64,000 nt of DNA, taken from Paraburkholderia solisilvae (lineage in GTDB: Bacteria; Pseudomonadota; Gammaproteobacteria; Burkholderiales; Burkholderiaceae). The position numbers were made by a program, and so were the translations under genes. The DNA lies in contig NZ_CADIKF010000024.1 of NCBI RefSeq assembly GCF_902859875.1, positions 1 to 64,000 on the forward strand, read 5' to 3'. Below the pieces are notes generated by a model. It was not told where the DNA came from and did no database searches. It saw nothing but the letters and a program-made list of their open reading frames with translations. Positions 44,372 through 53,075 of this stretch are shown here, in pieces (position 1 is the stretch's first letter; the number at the start of each line of letters is the position of its first letter).

Positions 44372-46372
44372 CTAGGCAGCCAGTCCCTCGCGCGCGGCAA
44401 CGCCCGGTGCCGCGACAAGGCTTTCCTTGTAATGCTCGGCCCAAGCCTGGAACATCAGCACGTCCCACAGCAGGTACTGCCAGTTGCGCTCGCCCGACTG
44501 GTGCTCCGCCCATGCGGTGCGCACCATGTCCGCGTCGAAATAGCCTTCCTGACGCAGCCGGCTCGCATCGAGCAGCGATTCGCCCCACGCGCGCAGCGGT
44601 CCACGCAACCAGCTGTCGATCGGCACGCCAAAACCCATCTTCGGACGCTCGATCAAACTGCGCGGCACATGGCGATACAACACCTGCCGTAGCGGCCACT
44701 TCGACTGGCCTTCGTGTCGAAGCACATTCAGTGGCAATGTCGAAGCGAATTCGACGAGCCGATGGTCAAGCAGGGGCACACGCGACTCGAGGCTCACCGC
44801 CATCGACGCACGATCGACCTTCGCCAGAATGTCGTCCGGCAGGTAGCTGATCAGGTCGAGGTACATCATTCGCTGAACGAGGTTCGGCAGCGACGGCACA
44901 TCGTCGAGGCCAGTCAGCGCGGTCGGCGGTTCCTGCGAGCCCGGCACGAGCACGGTCGGCTCAGTCCAGTGCGAAACTAGCCGCCGGTACAGTTCCTCGC
45001 CCGTGTTCAGCGTGAGCACACCGGCGAGCTTATGCAGCTTGTCGCCAACGTTGCGGTATTGATAGCGTTGCGGCGCGAGCTTCATCGGCAGCGACAACAC
45101 CTTGTCCCAACTGCTCGCCGCGACGCACGTCATTGCCGATGCGGCGCCCGAGCGCAGGCCGCGCGGAATACCAGAAAGCTTCGACCACATCCGGTCCGCA
45201 ATCGCATAGCGCGAGTACCCGGAAAAGAGTTCATCGCCGCCGTCGCCGGAAAGCGAAACCGTCACATCGCGACGCGCCATCTGCGACACAAGGAACGTGG
45301 GGATCTGCGACGAATCGGCGAACGGTTCGCTGTAAATGTGCGGCAGGCGCGGAATGACATCGAGCGCTTCGTTCGGCGACACATACAGTTCGGTATGCTG
45401 TGTGCCGAGATGCTTGGCCACGGCCTTCGCATGCTCCGCTTCGTTGAATCCCGCCTCGTTGAAACCGATCGAAAAGGTCCGCACCGGCTGGCTGCTCATC
45501 GACTGCATCACTGCGACGACCGTCGACGAATCAATCCCGCCTGAGAGGAATGCACCCAGCGGCACGTCCGCCATCATCTGGCCTGCGAGCGACTGACGCA
45601 GCAATGCCTCGAGCTGATCGACCGCTTCCTGCGGCGAACCGGCGAACGGTGTCTGCTGGCCTTGCTTCGCAACTTGAGCCGAATCCCAGTAACGCTCGAA
45701 CTTCGGCTCGCGACCGCCGCGCGTAAACGTCGCCATATAAGCGGGACGCAGCTTGGCAACGTTGCGGAAAATCGAATACGGCGCGGGGATGTAGTTGTGA
45801 CGCATCAGTAACGCAAGCGCGTTCCGATCGATTTCGCCACGCCAATCGGGATGCCGGTAGAACGACGCCATATCCGAGCCGAACACCAGCGTATTGCCGA
45901 GCCAGCCGTAGTAGAGCGGCTTCTCGCCAAGCCGGTCGCGCGCCATCGTCAGCGTGCGCGCCTCGCGATCCCACAGCGCGAACGCGAACATGCCGACGCT
46001 CTTTTCAAGCGCCGTTTTGATGCCCCATGTCGTGATCGCCGCGAGCAGCACTTCGGTATCCGAATGTCCTCGCCATCCATGAGGCCAACCCTGTGCATCC
46101 AGTTCCTTGCGCAACTGCTCGTAGTTATAGATCTCGCCGTTGAAGACAATCATCCACCGCCCGCAAACGGACGCCATCGGCTGGTGACCGGATTGTGTGA
46201 GATCGACGATTGCCAGTCGGCGATGCGCGAAGGCAACGCCTGCGTCGCCGTCGATCCAGTAGCCGACATCATCGGGGCCGCGATACGTGATCGCGTCCGA
46301 CATATGCCGCAGGCGGTCATCCGCTCCGGCCCGCAGGCCGCCCCATTCCACAAAACCGGTCAGTCCGCACAT
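44372..46372 (-). CDS. asnB: AsnB-like glutamine-dependent amidotransferase (asparagine synthetase family)
   Basis: A 666-residue class II glutamine amidotransferase. C2 (MCGLTGF) is the N-terminal nucleophile, HRRLAIVDL and NGEIYNY are the glutaminase motifs, and AFLSGGIDSSTVVA is the PP-loop of the ATP-dependent synthetase domain. Within polysaccharide loci such proteins (WbpS and relatives) amidate uronic acids, for example GalNAcA to GalNAcAN, rather than aspartate. The WbpO/WbpP-type genes in the same locus, which would make UDP-GalNAcA, support that reading, though true asparagine synthetase activity is not excluded. The start ATG is 1 base past the stop of the Wzy-type gene (TGA-A-ATG), so translation is coupled. 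Confidence 0.92.
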   Translation of the reverse strand: MCGLTGFVEWGGLRAGADDRLRHMSDAITYRGPDDVGYWIDGDAGVAFAHRRLAIVDLTQSGHQPMASVCGRWMIVFNGEIYNYEQLRKELDAQGWPHGWRGHSDTEVLLAAITTWGIKTALEKSVGMFAFALWDREARTLTMARDRLGEKPLYYGWLGNTLVFGSDMASFYRHPDWRGEIDRNALALLMRHNYIPAPYSIFRNVAKLRPAYMATFTRGGREPKFERYWDSAQVAKQGQQTPFAGSPQEAVDQLEALLRQSLAGQMMADVPLGAFLSGGIDSSTVVAVMQSMSSQPVRTFSIGFNEAGFNEAEHAKAVAKHLGTQHTELYVSPNEALDVIPRLPHIYSEPFADSSQIPTFLVSQMARRDVTVSLSGDGGDELFSGYSRYAIADRMWSKLSGIPRGLRSGAASAMTCVAASSWDKVLSLPMKLAPQRYQYRNVGDKLHKLAGVLTLNTGEELYRRLVSHWTEPTVLVPGSQEPPTALTGLDDVPSLPNLVQRMMYLDLISYLPDDILAKVDRASMAVSLESRVPLLDHRLVEFASTLPLNVLRHEGQSKWPLRQVLYRHVPRSLIERPKMGFGVPIDSWLRGPLRAWGESLLDASRLRQEGYFDADMVRTAWAEHQSGERNWQYLLWDVLMFQAWAEHYKESLVAAPGVAAREGLAA

Positions 46373-46373
46373 T

Positions 46374-48155
46374 TCACTTTCTCACGTCGATACGTCGGTC
46401 AAGGTAGACCCAACTCGCGGCCCACAACAACACGGCCAGTACCAGGCACACGAATTCCGGGTTGATGATGACTTGTCCGGAAAACCGATAAGTTCTGCCG
46501 TTGAGCGCGGGATCGCTGCCGTCGCCCGGCACGAACCAAAGCCACATATTGCGCACGCTATATTGCCCGAAGCCGAGTAGCAGATCCTGATCGCCGCCGA
46601 ATTCGTTCGAATATGCGAGCGGGCGGCTGGATTCGGTCAATTGCATATCGCGGTCTACCGTGTTCAGGCGCACCAGCCCTTTGGGCATCGCATCCGGCAA
46701 AATCACATAGTACAGCGGGCCTTCAAGGCCGTTGATGTCTTTGGCCTGCACGTCCAGCCGGTAGTTCTGCAGGTTGTGCGATTGCGCATACAACGCGGCA
46801 AGCGACGCCAGCGCGAGAAGGATGACAGGCACCGCCATCGGCGTCCGGCCGCTCGCTTTCGTCTCGACCGCAGGTGCCGCCTCCGGATCAACGCGCAGTC
46901 CGATCAGCAGCACAACCAGACTTGCGATCAAGGGAACGGCGAGCAACAGGTCATGCGAGAAGAATGCGCCTCCGGCGACAGCGACCGCAGGTGGCAAACC
47001 TTTGCGCCAGCCGCCGATGCAAAAGATCAATGCGATGAGTAACGGCACGACGACCCAGCCAAAATTGCCGAAGGCTACCATCATCAGCAGTTGCGTATTG
47101 TGCGGCGCAAGAGAGAAAGCCTTTTCAAGGCCCTGACCGAACGCTGGGCCATGGCGATAGCTCTGCCATGCGCGCTCTAGCAAAATCGCACGAGCCGATG
47201 CGGAGTTCTCCCGCTCAGCGTCGCTCACCATGCTCGCGGTAATCGCGTTCAGCTTGTCGGACCCGCCGCGCGCCTTTTGCTTCGACTTGACTTCCTGGAG
47301 TGTCTGGACTGCGAACCGCAGACCTTCGAAGGCATTCCCAGTCGCAACGCCAAATGCCGAGTTGTTGATAAAGCCCGCAACCAGCAGGCTGATCGTGAGC
47401 AGCAACGTGATCAGTGTCGGACGAAGCGTCGATTTTAGATAGGTGGCCCGTTGATGCCAGAATGGCTTCAGCAGCGGAATGGTCGACAGGCATACGAGCG
47501 CTCCGATAAACATCGAACTGCGCGATAGCGTCGCGAACACCGCACCGCCGACGAGAACGATGAACGGCACGCGCCAGCGCGGTGTCAACGACCAGATCGT
47601 GCCTGTCCCCCCGATCAGCAATGAGAGCGCTGCGACATTGGGATTCGTCAGCAGCGTCGCGGCACGCCCGAGCGTGTTGGTAAAGCCATCCAAAAAACTC
47701 GCGTCGAGCAGGCACAACACGCTTAACAATGCGGTCACCGACGCGGCGAACCGGCAGATGCGGCGCGGGTCCGCAAACAAGCCGATTGTCGTGAACATCG
47801 CGAGCGAGCCAAGACCGACGACGTAGTTCTTTGTGACGTCGCCTGGATGGGCGCGCACAAACAGCAGCGGCGCTATCGCAAGCAGGAAGAACAGCCACAC
47901 AAACGCGGACCTCTCCTTCATCCAGTAGCGCGTCAACGTCAAACGAGCCAGCAGCACGGCGGCTGCGGCGTACAACAGATAAAACAACGGCGAGAGCACC
48001 CGCGCGATGGTCGGCAAATACATGCCGACGTAGCTCATCACGCCGGACTGAAACAGCACGAAATAGACGGCCAGCACAAGGTGCGTAGCCGAAACGATCA
48101 GATGATCCTGCGAGAGAGAATAAGACCGGGTTGGCAGATCCATTCTGTTCAACAT
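46374..48155 (-). CDS. Wzy-type O-antigen polymerase/ligase-like membrane protein
   Basis: A 593-residue polytopic protein with about twelve membrane helices. It has the Wzy_C/O-antigen-ligase signature near residues 320-365: RAILLERAWQSYRHGPAFGQGLEKAFSLAPHNTQLL, containing the catalytic-type basic residues and HN in the periplasmic loop. It is longer than typical Wzy or WaaL (around 420) because a soluble region of about 110 residues (DVQAKDINGLEGPLYYVILPD to PALNGRTYRFSGQV) is inserted before the last helix, probably periplasmic. Position within the cluster, between asnB and a methyltransferase, favours a polymerase for the O-unit. The ATG at 48155 is the first in-frame start. A second Met four codons in is an alternative. 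Confidence 0.82.
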   Translation of the reverse strand: MLNRMDLPTRSYSLSQDHLIVSATHLVLAVYFVLFQSGVMSYVGMYLPTIARVLSPLFYLLYAAAAVLLARLTLTRYWMKERSAFVWLFFLLAIAPLLFVRAHPGDVTKNYVVGLGSLAMFTTIGLFADPRRICRFAASVTALLSVLCLLDASFLDGFTNTLGRAATLLTNPNVAALSLLIGGTGTIWSLTPRWRVPFIVLVGGAVFATLSRSSMFIGALVCLSTIPLLKPFWHQRATYLKSTLRPTLITLLLTISLLVAGFINNSAFGVATGNAFEGLRFAVQTLQEVKSKQKARGGSDKLNAITASMVSDAERENSASARAILLERAWQSYRHGPAFGQGLEKAFSLAPHNTQLLMMVAFGNFGWVVVPLLIALIFCIGGWRKGLPPAVAVAGGAFFSHDLLLAVPLIASLVVLLIGLRVDPEAAPAVETKASGRTPMAVPVILLALASLAALYAQSHNLQNYRLDVQAKDINGLEGPLYYVILPDAMPKGLVRLNTVDRDMQLTESSRPLAYSNEFGGDQDLLLGFGQYSVRNMWLWFVPGDGSDPALNGRTYRFSGQVIINPEFVCLVLAVLLWAASWVYLDRRIDVRK

Positions 48156-48276
48156 GTTTCACTTCCAGACTTTGCTTCAACGGTGGGAATGCGATATCGA
48201 TTCGTAGAATTTTTGGTTCGAATATCGAGCTCAAAATGCTGCAAATGCGACCCCTTCCGCACTCGGAAAAGTCGAG

Positions 48277-49116
48277 TCAAGAATGCTCTTCAATACGACG
48301 ATAGACATACTCGTCGCATCCAGAACCTAGCAGTCCATGAACCCTCGTCTCCGATGAATGACACAGCAATTTCCTCTCCAACCTGAAGCCAAGCGGGGTC
48401 AATAAAGCGTCGACCTCGGCCGGCAATGCCGACTCATACGGATAACCGCCGAGCCAGTCGTGTATATCTATCTGAAAATCCATCCCGCGCATCGCAGAAT
48501 AGTTACTGATGTATTCATCGACGTCGTAATAGCGGCGCCCGATAAAGCGGAACCAACGTTCATACAGCCTGCGAGCCATGTGTTGGCGCGCCTTGCTCGT
48601 ACGCGAATACCAGCGCTTCTCGACCTTCCAGAAGGGGCAGCACCATGTCTTCCGGTACAGCGCAAACGCAAATAGCCCGCCGGGCGCAACCATACCAGCC
48701 GCTTTGGAAAGTGCAAGTTTCATGTCACCCGTGTGATGCAGCACACCCCACGAGTAAACAAGGTCGAAACGTTCACCAGCCAGCGTGGTGTCGATTTCGA
48801 ATACGCTGACGAGCCGCGTCTGAAACGGCCCGCCCGGCGCAAATGTCGACAGCGTCTTCTGCGTCGTCGCGACGGAATTCGGATCGATGTCGACCGACAA
48901 TATTTCGCGTACACCGGCCTTCAAGGCAGCGAGACTATGCACACCAGAACCGCAACCAATATCGAGAAAGCGCTTGCCTTCAAGCTGGCCGCCTAGCAAG
49001 CGCTCCAAGCCGGCGCTTGCCTGCTCCAGGTGATGATCGGTAATTGAATTGGCATATTCCGCCCAGTTTTCGCCGAACGCAAAGTGGGTATCGACATCTT
49101 TAAGACTTGCTTTCAA
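48277..49116 (-). CDS. class I SAM-dependent methyltransferase
   Basis: A 279-residue methyltransferase with motif I FLDIGCGSGVHSLAALKAG, motif II VDIDPNS and YSWGVLHHTGDMKLAL. It shares FAFGENW, the same YSWGVLHHTG block, RGMDF and DWLGGYPYE with the gene at 42063, so the two are paralogues. A long insertion with basic and aromatic residues (KVEKRWYSRTSKARQH) lies between motif IV and the C-terminal part. The start is a TTG at 49114-49116 because GGAGG (49124-49128) sits seven bases before it and no ATG competes. Substrate unknown; glycan methylation is likely from context. Confidence 0.86.
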   Translation of the reverse strand: MKASLKDVDTHFAFGENWAEYANSITDHHLEQASAGLERLLGGQLEGKRFLDIGCGSGVHSLAALKAGVREILSVDIDPNSVATTQKTLSTFAPGGPFQTRLVSVFEIDTTLAGERFDLVYSWGVLHHTGDMKLALSKAAGMVAPGGLFAFALYRKTWCCPFWKVEKRWYSRTSKARQHMARRLYERWFRFIGRRYYDVDEYISNYSAMRGMDFQIDIHDWLGGYPYESALPAEVDALLTPLGFRLERKLLCHSSETRVHGLLGSGCDEYVYRRIEEHS

Positions 49117-49123
49117 TCGTTCA

Positions 49124-49128
49124 CCTCC
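49124..49128 (-). promoter_or_regulatory. ribosome binding site fixing a TTG start
   Basis: GGAGG on the minus strand, seven bases before the TTG of the methyltransferase gene at 49116. It fixes a start that ATG-only searches would miss. Confidence 0.75.
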
Positions 49129-49145
49129 GCGGGTTGCGCTCGCAG

Positions 49146-50291
49146 TTAGCCATAAATCCTTTCGTAGGACGCAACCATGCTTTCCACCGAAAAACGTTCC
49201 AGCACCCGCTTGCGCCGGTACTGAGAGTCGTTCGTCCCCTGGTGGTCAGGTTGTTGTTGAAGAACATGCTGAAGGCCGCGCATCAGATCATTGGCATTGC
49301 GCGGCGACACCAGCATGCAGCCCGGCATCCCTTCGAGCGCCTCGGGATTGCCACCAACCGACGTAGCGACCACTGGCAGCCCCGCCGCGAGTTTCTCGAG
49401 CAATGCGTTTGAAAAGCCTTCCTCGTGCGACGCCATCACGCCGATGTCCATTGCGCCAAGCAATGACGCGACGTCTTCGCGTCTGCCGAGCCGCACGATT
49501 TGTTCGTCGATCCCGAGGCGCTTCGACAGCGCATCGAGTTCGGCCCCAATGCCGCGATCTTCGCCGATCAGCACGAGCTTGATATGCGGCCAGTCAGGAC
49601 TCAGTCGTGCGACGGCCTCGATCAGCTCCTTATGCCCTTTGTATGGAATCAGATTCGCGACCGACACGATTGCGATATCCGTGTCGGACAATCCGATGCT
49701 CTTGCGCAAGGCCGCGCGGTCGGTATCCGCCCTCTCATCGCGCAGAAACTCAATACCGTTGTAGATGCATTCAATTTTGGCGGGATCGACCTGATCCCGT
49801 TTAACGACATCCGCCGCGACGGCCTGCGAGTTTGCCGTGATGACCGTCGACAGCCGGTTCGCGAGCCGATCGAAGCGCGCCCACCCGGGCCGCCTCTCCT
49901 GATGCAGGCCCAGCGCGCGGCGCGACGTGATCACCCGTCGCACGCGCGCGAAACGACCAGCCAGTGCTGCCATCAAATTCGTCAGCGGCAGGAAACCATG
50001 TATTACCTGTGGCTTCCACGTCAATGCAAGAACGCACAGACGGAACTGTGCACGCACCAGCATCAGCACTTTCATCCACGGTGGCGCAGTCGAACGATAG
50101 CCACCGTCAACGACGCGCACACCCGACGATTCGAGCATCTCGCACAGCGGGCCGGCCTTTTCGAGGCTAAAGAGCTGCACGCTTTTGCCGCGCTTCACCA
50201 GCTCAACCGCGAGCAATGCCATCTGACGCTCGGCACCTCCCAGATGAAGCGAGCCAATGACAAATAAAACTTTGGTAACTTTTACGCTCAT
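49146..50291 (-). CDS. glycosyltransferase family 4 (group 1)
   Basis: A 381-residue GT-B glycosyltransferase. The N-terminus VLFVIGSLHLGGAERQMALLAVELVKRG is a classic GT4 acceptor-domain start with GGAE. The C-terminal half has VANLIPYKGHKELIEAVARL, SHEEGFSNALLEKLAAGLPVVATSVGG with the E-x7-E pair, and the terminal helix. The ATG at 50291 begins MSVKVTK. The gap to the neighbouring GT is 28 bases, so they form a run in the polysaccharide operon. No membrane segment. Donor and acceptor unknown. Confidence 0.92.
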   Translation of the reverse strand: MSVKVTKVLFVIGSLHLGGAERQMALLAVELVKRGKSVQLFSLEKAGPLCEMLESSGVRVVDGGYRSTAPPWMKVLMLVRAQFRLCVLALTWKPQVIHGFLPLTNLMAALAGRFARVRRVITSRRALGLHQERRPGWARFDRLANRLSTVITANSQAVAADVVKRDQVDPAKIECIYNGIEFLRDERADTDRAALRKSIGLSDTDIAIVSVANLIPYKGHKELIEAVARLSPDWPHIKLVLIGEDRGIGAELDALSKRLGIDEQIVRLGRREDVASLLGAMDIGVMASHEEGFSNALLEKLAAGLPVVATSVGGNPEALEGMPGCMLVSPRNANDLMRGLQHVLQQQPDHQGTNDSQYRRKRVLERFSVESMVASYERIYG

Positions 50292-50319
50292 AGAAGTTGC
50301 TGTTATGCGCCAGTTCTAC

Positions 50320-51486
50320 TCATTCGCCGGCGCCCGCACGCTTAAAGCGCACATGCTCTTTACCGTCCTGCGCCGCGACCTGGTCGCAGATCGACTGCCA
50401 TTGGCCATACACAGTGTCGCCGGTCAGTCGATTGGATATGTCAGTCGCAGCCTCACCCAAGGCAATGCGGAGAGCCGGGTTGTCAGTCAATACGCGCAGC
50501 GCGTCAGCGAATGCAGCGGTATCGTCCGCCGGCACCAGCCAACCGTCATGTCCATGGCGAACCAGGTCCGCCGGGCCGCTATCGCAAGCGAACGCAACGC
50601 ACGCACGTGCACATTGCATGGCCTCGATCAGCACATTTGGAAACCCCTCGTACCGCGAGCTCAACGCGAAGATATCCGCATGCTTGAGCCAGGCATCAGG
50701 GTTGACCTGCAAGCCCGGCAGCAAGAACCGATCGACGATGCCGAGACGCTCCGCAAGACCCGAGAGATTGTAGCGCTCGGGGCCCTCACCGAGAATCACG
50801 AGAAACCAGCCCTTTTCATGCAAGCCCGAATCGTGATATGCCTGCAACAGGCGGTCGAACCCTTTCTCGACACTCAATCGCCCCATGCCCATCAGAATGT
50901 TTCCATGGGGCAGGCCAGCAGGCCGGTTATCTGCCACATCACTCGGCCGGCGCACCGCATTCGGCACGATCGCCACTTTGCGTGCCGGCAGCCACGTCCG
51001 CGCCCACGCTGCGACACCCTCAGTCTGTACGACCACGCGTGCCGCAAGCGGATAGCAATAGCGGCGTAGTCGGGTCCACACGCTGCCGATCGAATGGCGG
51101 CGCGGGTCGGTCCGTTCGGAGACGATCACCGGAATGCGTGTGCCGGCGAGCGCAAGCAACACGCGGATATTCGTCATATCAACGAAGCTGATAACGACGT
51201 CGGCACCGGCAGCGCGCACCATGCGCCGGATCATCCGCAAGCGGCGCAGCATGCCGGCGATCGAAGCGAAGAAACCGCTCGACTCCCACATGATGTCCAT
51301 GCGTACGCGCCGCACATCGGGCGACAAGCTGTAATGATCCGCACGGTCGCCTTCGAGCGTAACGAGCGTGACGGGATAACCTTTCACCGCGAGGAACGCC
51401 GCCAGTTCCGTGATCACCCGCTCCGCGCCCCCCGCGCCAAGGCTCGAAATAACCAGCATCACATGAGGCCGTTCGCTGAACGTCAT
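50320..51486 (-). CDS. glycosyltransferase family 4 (group 1)
   Basis: A 388-residue GT-B glycosyltransferase with HVMLVISSLGAGGAERVITELAAFLAVKGYPVTLVTLE at the N-terminus (GGAE acceptor-domain loop) and MGRLSVEKGFDRLLQAY, SSRYEGFPNVLIEAMQCARACVAFACDSGPADL in the donor domain with the E-x7-E pair. It resembles PglJ/PglH/WaaG-type enzymes, which add HexNAc or Gal. The ATG at 51484-51486 overlaps the stop of the upstream MurJ-like gene by four bases (ATGA), so translation is coupled to the flippase. Substrate unknown. Confidence 0.92.
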   Translation of the reverse strand: MTFSERPHVMLVISSLGAGGAERVITELAAFLAVKGYPVTLVTLEGDRADHYSLSPDVRRVRMDIMWESSGFFASIAGMLRRLRMIRRMVRAAGADVVISFVDMTNIRVLLALAGTRIPVIVSERTDPRRHSIGSVWTRLRRYCYPLAARVVVQTEGVAAWARTWLPARKVAIVPNAVRRPSDVADNRPAGLPHGNILMGMGRLSVEKGFDRLLQAYHDSGLHEKGWFLVILGEGPERYNLSGLAERLGIVDRFLLPGLQVNPDAWLKHADIFALSSRYEGFPNVLIEAMQCARACVAFACDSGPADLVRHGHDGWLVPADDTAAFADALRVLTDNPALRIALGEAATDISNRLTGDTVYGQWQSICDQVAAQDGKEHVRFKRAGAGE

Positions 51487-52979
51487 GACGCATTCACCCG
51501 CGCGATCCAGTCAAACGCACCCGACAGCTTCACCACCACGGCAAACACACCGACAAACAGCACCGCGCGCAGCCCGAACGCCACTTCCCGCCCGAGCGGA
51601 TCGAAATACCCCCGCACCAGCCAGTCGATCACGCACGACGGCACGACCATCGCCACACACAAGGCAGCCGCCCGCGCCCATTCGGGCAAAAAGCCCGCAT
51701 CGCCGAATTTCTTCTTGTACATCGCGAGGAAGTACACCAACACCGCAACCTGCGCGACAAACGGCGCGAGCATCACACCGCGAAGTCCAAGAAACGATTG
51801 CCCGAAGTAACAGGCCACCGTCGTCGCCACCAGCGACACCAGCGCGGAAATCGATAACAACACCGGCTGCCGCATCGCCTGAAACAGCTTCGCGAAAAAC
51901 GTGGCAAGCGCAAACGGAAACAGCGACAGGCTCAGAATAGTCCACGCGCTATTGACGCTTGCGGCCGTCGCCGCATCGAAACGTCCGCGCCCGAGCAGCA
52001 CCATGATGACCGGCTGGCCGAGCATGATCACGCCCGCGACCGCCAGCACCGCAATCAGCATCGTCGCGCGGCCGATGCGGCGGAACAGCTGTTCGATCTG
52101 TTCGCGCTGACCATCCGCGAGCAGGCTCGCGAGATGCGGCAGCAGCACCGTACCGATACCGACAATCAACACCTGCGTAAGCGCACCATGCAGCTTCGAC
52201 GCGTAGCCATAAATCGCGACCGCGCCTTCGCCCAGATGCGAGCAGAACACATTGATCACCACCAGCGTGCCGTTCGAAAACGCGACGGCAGGCAATATCG
52301 GCAGCGCAAGCTGCAATGTCGACTTCACGTCGTCGCCGGCCGTGCGCCGCCAGGCAAACTCCCACAAGCCCGCGCGCGCGCAGGCCAGTGCGACGACGAC
52401 GAGCTGCGCAATCCAGCCGAGCATCAGCGTCCACACGAGCGTGTCGAGCGTCTTCTGACGCCAGACGAACAGCAGCCCGGCGGAAACGAGCGCATTGACG
52501 ATCGGCGCCGCGGCGGCCGCAACGAAGCGCCCGTGGCAATTGAGGATCAGCCCGAGGTAATCGGAAAACGTGATCAGCACCAGCGACCACGCGATGATCT
52601 GCAGCGCCGCGTCCGCCTGCACGCGCGTCGACGCTGACGTGGCCGGCACCAGCATCGCGGTGATCGGCTCATTGCCGATCAGCATGATGAGCGACGACGC
52701 GACCGCAATCGCGACCAGCACGCCGCCCATCGCGGTACGAAACGCAACCGCGGCGACTTCATTCGTATCGCGCCGGCATTCCATATAGCGCCCGACGAAG
52801 CCGACCTGCATCCAGCCGCTGATCACGCCGGCAAGCAGCGTCGGCACGACCAGCGACAGGTTATACGCATCGATCAACGTCGATACACCAAATACCGACG
52901 CGATAATAGCCGTACGCGCAAATGCGACGATTTGCGACAGCAATGTAAAAACTGAAACGATTCGTGCGTTCTGGATCAA
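51483..52979 (-). CDS. MurJ/MviN-family flippase (probable O-unit flippase)
   Basis: A 498-residue polytopic membrane protein of the MOP superfamily with about 13-14 helices. The N-terminus IVSVFTLLSQIVAFARTAIIASVFGVSTLIDAYNLSLVVPTLL and AYGYASKLHGALTQVLIVGIGTVLLPHLASL are MviN/MurJ-type sequences, unlike the Wzx at 7569. The start is a TTG at 52977-52979 with GAGG upstream and no ATG alternative. It overlaps the downstream GT by four bases and follows the WbpP-type epimerase by about 96 bases. In this locus it most likely flips the lipid-linked O-unit. A chromosomal lipid II MurJ is expected elsewhere. Confidence 0.82.
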   Translation of the reverse strand: MIQNARIVSVFTLLSQIVAFARTAIIASVFGVSTLIDAYNLSLVVPTLLAGVISGWMQVGFVGRYMECRRDTNEVAAVAFRTAMGGVLVAIAVASSLIMLIGNEPITAMLVPATSASTRVQADAALQIIAWSLVLITFSDYLGLILNCHGRFVAAAAAPIVNALVSAGLLFVWRQKTLDTLVWTLMLGWIAQLVVVALACARAGLWEFAWRRTAGDDVKSTLQLALPILPAVAFSNGTLVVINVFCSHLGEGAVAIYGYASKLHGALTQVLIVGIGTVLLPHLASLLADGQREQIEQLFRRIGRATMLIAVLAVAGVIMLGQPVIMVLLGRGRFDAATAASVNSAWTILSLSLFPFALATFFAKLFQAMRQPVLLSISALVSLVATTVACYFGQSFLGLRGVMLAPFVAQVAVLVYFLAMYKKKFGDAGFLPEWARAAALCVAMVVPSCVIDWLVRGYFDPLGREVAFGLRAVLFVGVFAVVVKLSGAFDWIARVNAS

Positions 52980-53075
52980 CTGTTACGGCCTCAGGTCGTA
53001 CCACCGGGCTGCAGCGGCGCCACAGCCCGGATACTCGAACGAAACGTGCGCGCCGCCAGGCGAGACAAACCGGCG

